Notes: generated by a model not told the origin, from the letters alone. 64,000 nucleotides of DNA from Glandiceps talaboti (GCF_964340395.1 NC_135568.1:17857776-17921775); one strand, 5' to 3'. Counted from the first letter of the stretch, positions 25,001 to 35,170 are shown. Translations and numbers: made by a program.

Positions 25001-28000
25001 TCACATATATAACCTCAATTGCAATTTGTTTTCTTTACTAGGAACTAAGTAATGATAACCAGCTGGAAAGAATTCAACAGGTACATTTAAAATACACAGT
25101 TCTACAAAAGTTAAGTGTTTTTTATGGCCTGTATTGAAAACACCATCTAATTAAAAAAAACGAAACCCAACAAACCATGATATAATTTATTGAAGAGACA
25201 TTCCTTTACTTTTCAGAGTGCCTACTAGTGAAAATTACCCATCAAGTAAATTAATTACTGAAATGAACAGTCATTTAGCCGTGAAGGAACATCTGCGCTT
25301 CAATAATGATAGTTTTACGTACTCCTATTCAGCTGATGATTACATTAATGTTCTCTATGCACAATAATTCACATACACTCTCAATAATTTGCCAGCGAGG
25401 GCGCCTGTCATGATTTTTGTGGCCTCCGTTTGCCTTAGTCTAATATCCAGACGGTAGTCGTTGGTGGCTTCATACGTCCACCATGCCATCTTGAATGATG
25501 CGCCATCATGTGGGAAATATGGTCGCAAACATCATTCTGTTAGTAAACGAAATTAATCTCGTTTTAATGTGCTTACCTTACGGTTAGGCTAGCCTAAATT
25601 TAGTGATCACCCCAGCTTAGGTATAACCAGAAGTACAAACAATGTCTCAGTTCTTTCAAGCTTAGCATGCTCAATATGATTTGCAAGTGTACTCTGCTGC
25701 CTTGCATCAGATTAGACGTCTGGTTGAACGGTTTTGAAATATCGAACATAACACATAATGTAATGCAGTTTCCAAGATACATAGTATAAGAATGACCAAA
25801 TAATTAGATCTTGTTGGTAAAGTACCTGTATGAAGGAAGAATGCACCTCGGAGAGGAATTTCACTGAAATCAAAGTTTTTAAAATTTCTCCAACATTGCC
25901 ATATGGAAGCCAAAGAAATGTAAGGGTTCACCGTCTTGTTGTCGAGGAAATTGACAATCCTTAATTTTCCTATAGAGTTCACATAGTATTCAGCGGCCAT
26001 TTTGGATTGCAAAATTACTTAATTTTGTTAATATTTTGACGTCAACTTCAAAGATGTGTACGGTCACCCCTTATATCATTATTTTTTTAAAAAACAACTG
26101 AGAATAGGTTGGCGTTTCCTTGAACAAAGTAATAACAAAAGTTTATTTCCGAGCTGCATTTCACTTTAAGCGAATACTGTTATTCTCACACAAAACCGTT
26201 ATCTCAACAATACAAGCATAACATTTATCTTGTCTTCCCTCTTTCTCTGAAAAAAGATCAAACTATTCATGACTGACGTCATATCACAGATAGTTAGTGA
26301 GAATATGACGTCACTGGACACCATTGGTGTAGCATCTCAATCAATCAAGAGTGTGGCACAATTTAGTGACCCTAAAGAACTGACTGTAGATTTTCTGGTA
26401 CGATATACGTAATTTCCTCTTCTTTATTTCTCAGACATTTTTGACAAAAGTGTGTAATGATGATACAGTTCGTCATAATCACTAGTATAGACATTGGTTT
26501 GAAGATTGTTCGTGTATTTAGAAGTTGCCGTAAAAAGGACAGTGAATTACGACAATGTGAAAAGGTTGCATAATTACACGAATTTTTATTTACAATTCAT
26601 TTTCTTTGACTCAATTGCGATATCCTGTAATGGGCTAAGGAATGCACTTTTTAAATGAACTTAGGCTTAAAACAAAATTGTGTGGTTCCGATTACTTTCA
26701 ATTTTAAATTAGGTGGGTAGATTTTTTATTTTATTTTTTATTTTTTGTTTTCATATGTGAGTGTCTACTTCAGGTAGTTATGTTTTCTGTTGTTTTCTAT
26801 ATAGTCTCTGTGTTATTGGTTTCTTCTCATCAGATGTACAGCCATTACAGCTTGGAAGAACAGTTTTGTATTGTCTTTTCAGTTGATGTCAGTTTCCGCA
26901 TCTACTATATTTTTGCCAGACTTCAAAATTTCATCGATTTTCTTATTTTTTTCTTGAATTTGTAAAAAAAAGTTTAGGGTCTGCGTGAAAATCTAGGTGG
27001 AGTCGGGTAACCGGAACCAAACAACTTTTTTATTTGGCCTTATAGATATCGTTATTTGAATATTCATTCTAAAATGTGTGTTCGTCAATGGTTCAATGTA
27101 CTTCTTCTCTTTTCAGCACAAAACTGTGGAAAATGTTGAGATGGTTACTGCATCATTATATCAAATATCAAGCAAAGGAGGTAGTGCGTCTGAAAAAACA
27201 ACTAGTGTAATTTCAAGTATGTCTGTATTGTAAACGATATCATTGTTTCATTTTGAAATTTTTAATTTTGGACTGCGAGTTAGGAAGATACATGAGATAA
27301 AAGCGTGACAGTTTGTAAGTGAGGCTGTATGTCAAGTATTGGTGTTCGAAATACAATCACAAACAAAAAGCAATATGGTCGCTTGCGCCTGATAGCAATC
27401 CGACGTCGACCGACGCGAGGAAGGCCGCTAATCTCCCGAACAGAACGTTTAAACGTTCACACTGTCTCTGCAATATTTTGTGTATGCATAGTGAACGATT
27501 GTTATGATGGCGGGTAATGTATGATTAAGATTCCTAAAATATGAAGGTATCTTCCTGAAACAAGTTTTGGCAGAGTACTACTTTTTCTCGTAGGCATATA
27601 TTGCCGCTGTGCAGGCTGAACGAATTGCAGGCGAATATTTAGAATGTAGTACCATAAATATGGCGAAAAATTATAATTGTGTGTTTCCGATAACATGACG
27701 TCAGAAAATAATAATTGTGTGTTTCCGATAACATGACGTCAGAAAATAGAGCCGATTATGTCGGGAATTGAATAGGTTTGATTTGATTTGGTTCTATTTG
27801 ATTTTATCTTGTTTTTATATTTGAATACCCCTTCTGTAACAGTTTGAGGAAATATGACTGTAAAGGCATGATCGAAGAAAGAAAATTGACGTGCATGAAG
27901 GTCAAGAAGACAACGAATTCCTTGTCATAAATGTTTAACAAATGTTTAGGGTCGGCGGCTTGAACTAGGGTCGGTCTGCTTATTGGAAACACACTTGTTT

Positions 28001-29368
28001 TATTTTGCCTAATGCGCGATGGCGTATGTGTGACACTTACTGTTTGTATTTCTAATTTTTGCTTTGATATCTGTTTAATAAAACTCTCCTTTCAATTTGT
28101 CATTCACAGATTTAATGGCAACGTCTTCAAATATATTTGAAGCAGGTTTAATGAATTCGAATGACTCTCAAATTGACGATTCTACAGAGGTAAATATGTC
28201 ATTTTGTTATCGTCAACACATTTAATCCACACTTTGCAGAATTGGCAATGTATGTGTTTGCTAACAGTATGCGTGTTTCACTTCTTTACATGGTTATATC
28301 AAAGTTTTGTCGTGAAAATAACACTCGGGGTAATTTGTAACGTTTCCAATCTCTGTGTCGAGATGTTACTAGACATATTCCAACGCAAGCGCGTCTTTTA
28401 TTTTGAGTCAATTCTACAACAGCCTGTCCAGTAAGGACTTTGTTTCTGAGCTCAAAGTTAGAATATTTACGAAAGGCTTTCCCCCAAGTCCAGCATATAT
28501 ATAAGACATATCAATGTGGAAGCCGGAATGGCATCGTGTTTGTGAACACACAAAATAAACCACTTCATCCAAATGCAAGTTGGGGTTACCCAGACTCTCA
28601 CCGCTGAGGGCCCCATTACCAGACCCTCAGACGGGAATGCAACTCAACGTTTTCCGATCTGTGTCCATGTAGTGCATTCTTGGAAATACTTCACCTCCAA
28701 CATGACATGCTGCACGACAGGTTAGAATGTCTAAAGCGACATTTCAAAATAATGGACATCATAAGCCCATCATTAATGACTTTGAAGAAATGTACTGCGT
28801 TATTTCCAGTGTGCAAAAACTTTTATTTAGGTATGCATTTGCACAGACTCTGGTCTGGGATAAAAGTCTGAGTAGCTGAGAGTAACTTCATCCTAACATG
28901 CAGACTGTTATGTTTAGATTTAGTAGATCATCGTGTTCATTGTGTTATTTTAATTCTTCTTCTCATTATTATAACCATGAAAATAGAGCTAAATGTTCCA
29001 TCTCATTACATATTGCTAGAATCAACATTATTTCCCGGTTTACAAAGCTGGAATTTGTACAATTGAAGTCATCATTAATTTAAAGAATGATATAACAATG
29101 AAAGAAAGCAATAAGGAACATATCAGGATACTTGACAAATCTTTCCTGTCTACAAAAGACAGATCAATAAACAAAATACCAAAATTTAGGCGATCAAGAC
29201 GGCAACCTATTCCAGAGTGTCATACAAGTGTGGAGTTTACTAATTACATTGAATTTGTATGTATGTATGTATGTATGTATGTATGTATGTATGTATGTAT
29301 GTATGTATGTATGTGTGTGTGTGTGTGTGTATGTGTAGGTGTATGTATGTATGTATGTACGTACGTAC

Positions 29369-29404
<36 letters not shown>

Positions 29405-31557
29405 ATGTATGTATGTATGTATGTATGTATGTATGTATGTATGTGTGTGTGTGTATGTATGTATGTATGTATGTATTTATGTATGTATGTATGTATGTAT
29501 GTATGTATGTATGTATGTATGTATGTATGTATGTATGTATGTGTGTATGTACATGGAACAAAGCAAAACTCACTAGTGCTCATAAGTGGCCATATCGATG
29601 ACAAAGCAATATTTATTTTGGATATTCATTTCTCATGATTTTTGTACTTGACACATGAAAAAAACAGTATCGATAAAGTCAATGTCTGTAACTTAACAAA
29701 TTGCAAAATTCAGCATGAAAATATGTGGGGTAATTTTGTCATTGTACGTACAATAACAAACATGAACTGTTTGTACTTTGTTGAGTTACAAATAAAGAGC
29801 TTGGTATATGTTGCTTCACATAGAGTAAAGTTGCTTTATCAATTAGAAAACGAAAATAAATACCAAATTCTCATCCATTACACCTTTACATGTACTCAGT
29901 GTGTTGTATTGTGCACGTGTGACATATATCTTCGTGTTATGCTTGTAAAGTTAAATCCAGTAAAGCCCATGATTTCTGTATTGTTCATTTCCAGCAAGTC
30001 TTTGATGCGTCCCATGCAATAGCTGTGGTTGGAAAATGCTTGGATGTTTCCATGGTGACATTACCACGTGGAGAAGGATCCCTAACATTCAAAAACAACT
30101 TTCTTGAAACTGAGGTACGCAGAGTAAACGAAAGTAACCTCGACGGGAGCACGTTCTCATCCTCATTTGCAGCAATCACATTGCCAAATGGCACTAATAA
30201 CGGTACTATGACAGATGTTTTATCAAAGGTGAGAACATTCTTTAAATGTACTCAGAATTCAAAATTAGTATGCCAATTTATCTATATGCGACGACAATGA
30301 CTAAATGCCCCTGTCTTTCAATGTCTATTACAGGAGAAAGCCACTCCAGTAAGTCACATGAGTTTTGGGGTCTTGAAAGCCATGGCATGGTGATCATCAC
30401 CTACTGAACATTAATACGTGCGATTTCACAGAAACATATCAAGTTGAAGTTGTTCCCTTTTTAGGATCTTTGCTGCGGGCCATATTGTCTCATGGATCGA
30501 AGTAGCAGAAATGTTTATGGAAATTGTTGAATATTGATGAGCCCTAAGAGCCATTACCTTCAGTGGAAACGTCATAAAAATGCCTTTATTTGCTTTGTTC
30601 CCCTTTAACCCGTATACACATAAATATAAGAGGTACTCTTACAAACATTTTAATCTTATACCTTCTGTATTTCAGTTTATGGTAATAAAAATCAACCCAT
30701 TGAGTGACGACAGAGATGATTGGGGTGCAACGCCACTTACGCTCCTTGATATGACTGATGGGAATGGTACGACTATCGCCCTCAACGGACAATATGACCT
30801 CGCCATAAAGAAACCCGAAGTAGAGTTACAAGGGACTCGGTTTAATATTTCCAACAATAGAAATGTTACATTCGAGATCAATGCCATTGTCCCTGAGAGC
30901 GTCTTGGTTGTCATGGTGGACACAACAAAGTCTGCTGCAGTATACAATCTCCAGGTGTTTACAGATTTATATCTGAATTCCACACTAAATGAAGAAGGGT
31001 GGGTCTTGGAAAATAGTTTCCCGCAAACTATATTTCACGATTCAAAACTCGCCGGCAATCAACACTTAATCTTTGCGTTGGCCCTTGGTAAGTTTTCAAA
31101 GTAAAGGTTGATCTTCAGTCGTCCAGTTATGTTTATGGTGGTGATGGGGGTGGGGTGGGGTGGCTTCAGCTTCTGGTGTAGTTGTTGGTGGTTGTGAATG
31201 GGGATGTCTAATAATTGTTTAAATTCTACACCCCCTTGATAAATTACTTTGTGTGTTGTCGTTACCTCATCAGGATGCACAACATTTATTTCATCAAACA
31301 TAGCTGACTTAATAATTTGTAAATCAAATTATCTGAATACAAACTATCTATATCTGCATCCACTACGAACACAGTGCACTTGTCGATCTGAAACCGTATC
31401 AAACAGAATCTTCCATTCGATAAAAGTTGTTAGTACTTAACCATAAAGAGTATAGAATTTTAATTGGGCGGCACGATATTTTTTAATGTCACACACAACC
31501 AGTTTTGTTGCAAGTTACACATACAAATAATAGGCACTGTGTATGTGTGTATGTATG

Positions 31558-31588
<31 letters not shown>

Positions 31589-32351
31589 TCAAACGTAAAA
31601 TGGTCATCATGACCTGTTGAAACTAGTCTTGTTACCCACACTCTAGCCGGTGGGGGCTCTGCCTACATGACCTCATCAAGCGAGAAGAACCATCAGCAGT
31701 GAGAGCCTGGGTAAGTGAGACTATGCTGAAATGGGCTTGAATGAGTAAACGATTTTCTAGCCTCATCATATAAAAGTATTTGTCAGCTTGACCGTATGCC
31801 AAATTTATCCTATATTATAGAAAATGTGGTTGATGAACACGTGGTGACTGTGTCAGTATCTTTCAGAAGATGTCTGTCTTGGAATAAAGATGGCCACCAA
31901 TGGAAGGCTAATGACTGTGATGTGAGTACTATATCAAAACTCAATATAAGAGCTCAATAAAATTCATATAGTTCATATAGTTCGACGTAATACTTAAGTT
32001 ATTTCACAAAGGGAAGGCGGAGTTTATCTTGGTTGCATTTTTGCATTTTCATCAATCAACTCTTTAACAGAATTATAGAAATAAACCAATGTGGCTTAGA
32101 AGACACTATATTGAGTATACAATGAACTTCGGAAACACCTGTCTATATCAATCAACAGTTGAGGGCGACCTTCGTGAATCCGAAGGCCACCACTTTGCTA
32201 CGCAATATGTGCAATTAGCATTTGCAAATTGTGACTTCGATGACTTTGCTAGACGTGTGACAACAATTCATGTACCTGCTTTCTTTCTTTCTTTTCACAG
32301 CCACAAGCTGGTCAAGACGATAACACCATAAACTGCAAATGTGATATTTGA
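17762..32351 (+). CDS. Kringle-REJ-GPS secreted protein, 15 exons, 774 aa
   Basis: Assembled by hand from GT-AG exons: 17762-17843, 18550-18813, 19997-20012, 21188-21363, 21696-21866, 23081-23379, 24111-24269, 25042-25080, 26257-26397, 27117-27216, 28110-28189, 29995-30228, 30676-31087, 31821-31921, 32301-32351. Phases agree at every junction and the total (2325 nt) is a whole number of codons ending in TGA. Order: signal peptide (1-23), kringle (31-115), REJ-type region (122-about 420), linker helices, GAIN-like region (about 510-740), GPS motif (742-772). REJ and GPS occur together in polycystin-1-family and sea urchin REJ proteins, where membrane helices follow; here translation stops two residues after the last GPS C-x-C. 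I predict a secreted or matrix protein. The kringle may bind protein or glycan ligands. Alternative 3' exons with membrane segments cannot be excluded, but none is visible before 35.6 kb. Confidence 0.85.
18550..18813 (+). CDS. Exon 2: complete kringle domain
   Basis: One phase 1-1 exon of 88 codons holds a whole kringle, as is usual for exon-shuffled modules. All six cysteines are present (C31, C53, C82, C95, C106, C115), together with YRGT, NGQTCQKW, NYCRNP and AWCYT. The last loop, between C106 and C115, is longer than in plasminogen kringles. Acceptor TTCTGCAG and donor GTAAGT are strong. Confidence 0.95.
19140..19660. repeat. Diverged tandem repeat in intron 2, period about 130 bp
   Basis: Three to four copies of TTTAAGTGTAAAGACATTA-like sequence followed by TTCAAGTCCAATATTTGTGA-like sequence, at about 19230, 19375 and 19495. 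Confidence 0.65.
19997..20012 (+). CDS. Exon 3: 16-nt microexon
   Basis: Sits between TTATTTTTGCAG and GTAAGA. It converts phase 1 to phase 2, exactly what is needed to join the kringle exon to exon 4 in frame (exon 2 to exon 4 directly would shift frame). It encodes PTLEM plus part of a serine codon. Confidence 0.75.
20322..20435. repeat. Three perfect 38-bp tandem copies in intron 3
   Basis: 20322-20359, 20360-20397 and 20398-20435 are identical. Each contains AACGAACTTTGGCGGTACGT and GACGTTGCCGT. The following GTTGCCGTAAAAGAGGC...TTACGACGATG block has a relative at about 26523, so the tandem grew inside a dispersed repeat. Confidence 0.92.
21188..21363 (+). CDS. Exon 4: start of REJ region
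   Basis: Encodes SCDAPCGTVVSS, a CHDCP cysteine pair, VVYKWRT and a YEYVSSL stretch, matching the Ig-like opening of REJ domains (C..C, then Y.W). Acceptor TTAACAG; donor GTATGT, phase 1. Confidence 0.85.
21696..21866 (+). CDS. Exon 5: REJ continuation with NKPP..GTC
   Basis: Phase 1-1, 57 codons. Contains SYRIQAIVRYPDG and FTVNKPPWAGTC; the N-x-PP-x-G-x-C signature is characteristic of REJ domains. A longer open frame runs upstream from 21485 but that part is intron read-through. Confidence 0.88.
21918..22910. repeat. Compound minisatellite in intron 5, three units of about 280 bp
   Basis: Units start near 21918, 22207 and 22486. Each runs (GTAT)n, ACACGTTCATTCCCTGATTC, (CA)n, (CACT)n, (ACAT)n, (GCAAT)n and then a unique CTGAACTAACGCATATGTGG block. 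Near 22845-22905 the array closes with an inverted GTGTGT...GAATCAGTGAATGAACGT segment. The ATGCAATGCA junction recurs three times in the last (CATA)n tract. Confidence 0.9.
22995..23012 (+). repeat. Half-monomer of the 54-61 kb satellite in intron 5
   Basis: TGCACCGTCTGATATCAA here is identical to the junction of two satellite monomers from the 6.9-kb array, and the flanking intron sequence on both sides is homologous to the two flanks of that array. Confidence 0.85.
23081..23379 (+). CDS. Exon 6: REJ core
   Basis: Encodes DKFIFTCSNWQDE, then LIYEITI and a VHTLSVK end, matching the F.C..W.D...L.Y pattern of REJ domains. Acceptor TTAAACAG, phase 1; donor AAG/GTAAGG, phase 0. A mutated copy of the acceptor and first 35 bases lies at about 61358-61395. 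Confidence 0.88.
23398..23480. repeat. (ACTC)n microsatellite just inside intron 6
   Basis: About 20 units starting only 18 bases after the splice donor. Confidence 0.95.
24111..24269 (+). CDS. Exon 7: end of REJ region
   Basis: Phase 0-0, 53 codons, encoding an acidic helical segment with VKDLASDQENALDLL and LYIVSGTVNSIS, like the A..LN-type helices that close REJ domains. Acceptor CTATAG, donor GTAAAC. Confidence 0.8.
24860..24915 (+). repeat. G-rich tract in intron 7, G-quadruplex capable
   Basis: GGGGG-TT-GGGGGG-TT-GGGGG-TTGC-GGGG-TT-GGG-A-GGG on the coding strand: six G runs with 1-4 base loops, distinct from the poly-G dispersed element because no head or TGTTTT spacer is present. Confidence 0.8.
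25042..25080 (+). CDS. Exon 8: 13-codon exon
   Basis: Phase 0-0, encodes ELSNDNQLERIQQ, between TTTACTAG and GTACAT. Short, but it keeps frame and continues the helical linker. Confidence 0.65.
25380..26020. other. Intron 8 segment with an antisense open frame
   Basis: On the minus strand an ATG in CAAAATGGCCGC context (YY1-like) at about 26000 opens a frame of about 97 codons (MAAEYYVNSIGKL...). After about 60 codons there is a possible splice donor ACAG/GTACTT. I do not recognise a family. It could be a nested antisense first exon or transposon debris. Confidence 0.25.
26257..26397 (+). CDS. Exon 9: helical linker
   Basis: Phase 0-0, 47 codons. The DNA contains two CRE-like GACGTCA hexamer contexts that are simply coding. 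The acceptor is AAAAAAG after a pyrimidine tract, weaker than the others. Confidence 0.75.
26680..26950 (+). repeat. Dispersed repeat, copy 1 (pair with 47325-47585)
   Basis: About 270 bp shared with 47325-47585, including TTCCGATTAC, TGAGTGTCTA(C/G)TTCAGG, TCAGATGTACAGCCAT and GGAAGAACAGTTTT. Both copies preserve a 60-codon open frame starting MFSVVF and containing VSSHQMYSH, with mostly silent or conservative changes early on, so it may derive from a coding part of a transposon. Confidence 0.8.
27117..27216 (+). CDS. Exon 10: linker
   Basis: 33 codons plus one base (phase 0 to 1), between CTTTTCAG and GTATGT; encodes VENVEMVTASLYQI and a serine/lysine-rich end. Confidence 0.75.
27673..27748. 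repeat. Perfect 38-bp tandem duplication carrying CRE sites
   Basis: 27673-27710 and 27711-27748 are identical. Each holds TGACGTCA, the full CRE palindrome, and TGTGTTTCCGATAACA, which resembles the opening of the 26680/47325 repeat. Confidence 0.9.
28110..28189 (+). CDS. Exon 11: linker
   Basis: Phase 1 to 0, encodes LMATSSNIFEAG and an acidic SQIDDSTE end. Acceptor TTCACAG, donor GTAAAT. Confidence 0.75.
29256..29545. repeat. (ATGT)n/(GT)n compound microsatellite in intron 11
   Basis: About 290 bp of ATGT with GT and ACGT interruptions. Long Met-Tyr-Val-Cys frames here are artefacts. Confidence 0.95.
29735..29760. repeat. 26-bp palindrome shared with 8863-8888
   Basis: Both loci read TTTGT(T/C)ATTGTACG then (A/T)ACAATAACAAA, a near-perfect palindrome, with unrelated flanks. 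Confidence 0.6.
29995..30228 (+). CDS. Exon 12: start of GAIN-like region
   Basis: Phase 0-0, 78 codons; beta-rich text with FDASHAIAVVGKCLDVSMVT and two N-linked glycosylation sequons (NES, NGT). It resembles the GAIN portion of polycystin-type proteins in composition and position, not by a diagnostic motif. Confidence 0.8.
30676..31087 (+). CDS. Exon 13: GAIN-like region
   Basis: Encodes FMVIKINPLSDDRDDWGATP, a LLDMTDGNG turn, further NIS, NVT and NST sequons, and ends LIFALALG before GTAAGT (phase 1). A VIKINP...LLDM sequence upstream of a GPS motif is typical of polycystin-1-like proteins. Confidence 0.85.
31545..31590. repeat. (ATGT)n microsatellite in intron 13
   Basis: About 11 units. 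Confidence 0.95.
31821..31921 (+). CDS. Exon 14: first half of GPS motif
   Basis: Encodes VTVSVSFRRCLSWNKDGHQW followed by KANDCD: C742, W745, W752 and C757 have the exact C-x2-W-x6-W-x4-C spacing of GPS motifs. Acceptor ATTATAG, donor GAT/GTGAGT, phase 0. Confidence 0.88.
32301..32351 (+). CDS. Exon 15: truncated GPS end and stop
   Basis: After TTCTTTTCACAG, 16 codons read PQAGQDDNTINCKCDI then TGA. C770-x-C772 completes the four GPS cysteines, but the His-Leu-Ser/Thr cleavage tripeptide that should follow is absent, and so is everything downstream. Confidence 0.8.
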   Translation, partial: PQAGQDDNTINCKCDI

Positions 32352-32390
32352 AAAAAAAAATTCTGTATTTATCTAGATGTGTAAGCCATG

Positions 32391-32396
32391 ACATTA
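32391..32396 (+). terminator. ATTAAA polyadenylation signal of the kringle-REJ gene
   Basis: The common ATTAAA variant lies 40 nt past the TGA, in an AT-rich 3' UTR. Confidence 0.45.
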
Positions 32397-32399
32397 AAT

Positions 32400-33145
32400 A
32401 ATTGTAAAATATCACGAACTTTGTCTAAAAAAAGATTAATCGTTGTTATGCTATTTGTATTTGTCAACAAATTATTGATATCACTTAATGTTCTATACAT
32501 TTTTGATGTGTAGCCAAGGCAACGATATAATATAAGTGCAAGTATATAAATTAGCTGCAACTATTGCAGCTAGGTAGAGTGCATGTACCACTTAGGTTTG
32601 TATTCTGAATATCAATGTAGCTTAGTGTTATTTTATCATTGGAAGAGGTGAGCGGGTAAAGAGGGCCGAGATGTCACCTCACCATTATATAATCATCACC
32701 CCATTATTATCACCACATCACCAACACCACCACACCTAACTCCTTCTCATCCCACTCCTCGTATATTTCTTTAGAAAATAGGGAACATTGCACTCCCCTG
32801 TAACATTCATTACCTAGGACAGGGATGTGTACATAGCTGTACCAGCTCAGTAGAGCCACGGGGCTGTACCAGCTATGTACAATAATGTGTACAAAATCCC
32901 TGTAACAGCTCTGGCCAACACACTAGGTTTAACATACCACGATTTGATAGCTCTTTAACTGGTATGTCAACATCAATGTAACATAGATGAGAAAAATAGC
33001 AATGCAGCATAGATTTTTATACCATAACATCTACGTACATAAGCTTTTTCCCATAGCCATGTATCAGCTATGTGGGCATAACTGTGAAATAGTTATGTCC
33101 CATATACATGCACCGGCTATGTCAACATTGCTATAACAACGGTAT
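32400..33145. other. Intergenic; diverged repeats around TACCAGCTATGT
   Basis: No gene seen. 32820-33145 has several CATGTACCAGCTATGT-like blocks, two of them in inverted orientation around 32828-32881, suggesting a worn foldback or tandem element. Confidence 0.45.
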
Positions 33146-33149
33146 TTCC

Positions 33150-33497
33150 CACAGTCATGTACCAGTTGTTTGAGCAATTCTAGTGGGATATGAACAGAAG
33201 GGTTGCTACATGCAGTCCAGTTTTGCAAAACGTTATCTGAAAGCCTCTGTTTGACAAAAGAAAGAAATACATCTGTGATACCAACTCCTTGTTGTAACCA
33301 TGCATGCATAGCACTCTGAAAAATTATTGCTAGAGTAGAGAAGCATATCAGATAATAGAAAATTATAAACCCTTTCAAGTTTATGTACTTGCGTGGGTCT
33401 CTATGTAAATTCTTTAGCCAAAACTTTAGAATCTTGTTTAAACATATAATATGAGAAGAAACTCTTCCCAGTTCTCCATAAGTAAGATCAATTTGAG
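33150..33497 (-). pseudogene. LINE ORF2 C-terminal fragment (third LINE)
   Basis: The minus strand encodes LTYGELGRVSSHI, then ILKFWLKNL, an aromatic-rich segment and RLSDNVLQNW, matching the ELGR...KYW...W layout after the reverse transcriptase of CR1/L2-type non-LTR elements, also seen in the 42.8-44.4 kb copy. Its 5'-truncated end is flush with a (TATG)n tract at 33498. Frame is lost towards 33100. Confidence 0.55.
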
Positions 33498-33640
33498 TAC
33501 ATACATACATACACACATACATACATACATACATACATACATACATACATACATACATACATACATACATACATACATACATACAAACAAACAAACAAAC
33601 AAACAAACAAACAAACAAACAACCAAACAAACAAAAACAA
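33498..33640. repeat. (CATA)n then (ACAA)n microsatellite
   Basis: About 88 bp of CATA followed by about 55 bp of ACAA. Confidence 0.97.
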
Positions 33641-33644
33641 GCAA

Positions 33645-35170
33645 ACAGAACGTTCTATTTTGAAATTGAATTTCCTCATAACATGATGGATGTAGCTTAT
33701 TTCAAAGGGAAGAGGAAACACTGAGTGAAGCTTCTTCCCAAAGTTATTTATTACTACTTTATCAATTAATGATTTAATTGTTTCATGTAACAGAACCCAA
33801 TGTACTAGTAAAGGTTTGATCAATTTGTTGTTATGGTCTACTCTACTGGCTTCACAAACTACATGTATATGTCGACTATTGTGCATTTTAATAGGAGTTA
33901 TGTATATTTGGTATTCACTGAAATGTTCTAACAGAAAAAAAAACACTGTGTTAATAAATATCTTGCGTAATCGTGTATATATGTGTGTTCTATACTTCAG
34001 TGTTAACAGAAAATTGAGTAGCCCCCCCGGCCAGTTATTGAGTAACCCCCTCTTTCACTCTCCAGTGTTTGAGTGACCCCCTCCCCATATTCCTCCGGCC
34101 CCCAGGTCATAAATAATGATGGCTCCCTTACAAGAGCCTGTTGTAATCTTTGGTCAGATAATTTCGGGGACACAGTTACGAGCTAAACACCTATTGAACC
34201 CAAATTTTGCCAAAAACAATGTTGAGGCTATTGTTTCATCAAGTTTACCTCCTAACTTTGTTCGTTTAAATTTCCCAGAATACCTCGCCACGGTATACAC
34301 CAGGCCTTTTCGAATACAGATATTCATATTTCAAAACTGATTATTGTAGAGAGGTTATACTCAGTCGTATTGTGATCCAAGGTGAAATCACGAGTTTCAG
34401 GTTTCCCTTAGTACAAATAAAGGGCAGGTACATTTACGATAAGATCATCATCGCCTTTGTGATATGAATGTTAAATTGACAGGACTAAAACCCGTAAACG
34501 ATAAAAGTATTCATTGTTTTATTCTAGAATAATCACACTTCTTAAGAAATTATCTTTTTATTATCAGTACAGTATTGGTATGGAGTAATTTATACATTAC
34601 TATCTCTTTTGAAAATACCATTTGGACGTAAGATCAACATACAACTTATTATGGGATGTTTACCCAAAACAGACATCAAATCAAAGCCACGTACATACGA
34701 AGGGTTACCATGGGAACAGTCTAACAATTGTTACCAAGGAAACCAATCTTGATTTTCACACATGCATGTTATATGTAATTACCTCTTCAGAATAACTGTA
34801 CTCTAATGTTCCATTTAACATTAATGAGTTAAGTTTCAATGTTTATTATGTTTATTATGTTTATTTTTCAATGGTGAAATAGAACTGATAGCCACAACCA
34901 CTGTGAAATACAATGCATGGATAATTCATAAGCTTGGTTCTAAAAATATTTTCTATAAATCTGAAGAAGTTTAGATGTCTAGATCTGCACTGACGTCTAA
35001 GTGAAATCAAACCTTTAATACGTGTTATAGTTTCATTCTCTCTGATCATATGTTACTCAGGGAATTTCCACCCAAACTGCCTGTATGTATCAGTAGTGGG
35101 TATCTTGTGAATTTTGAATAGTCAGAAATACGATAAATTTAAACTACGGGTCTCTTGTGGGCTTGGAATA
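33645..35170. other. Intergenic, no gene recognised
   Basis: Open frames at about 33690-33946 (minus), 33816-34076 and 34116-34340 (plus) carry no known domain. A poly-G element in reverse orientation lies at 34018-34120. Confidence 0.4.
34018..34120 (-). repeat. Poly-G dispersed element, copy 3 (reverse)
   Basis: On the minus strand: AAGGGAGCCATCATTATTTA then TGACC, GGGGGCCGG and G runs alternating with GTCACTC/GTTACTC spacers. Shorter G runs than other copies, so probably older. Confidence 0.7.

Noticed and set aside
29194-29604. Long Tyr-Ile-His-Thr or Met-Tyr-Val-Cys frames here and at 22496-22903, 33451-33663 and 47604-47903
   Set aside because: These are translations of tetranucleotide microsatellites, open on both strands and in several frames.
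33488-33946. 152-codon minus-strand frame
   Set aside because: A third of it is microsatellite, and the rest shows no domain or continuity with the adjacent LINE fragment.
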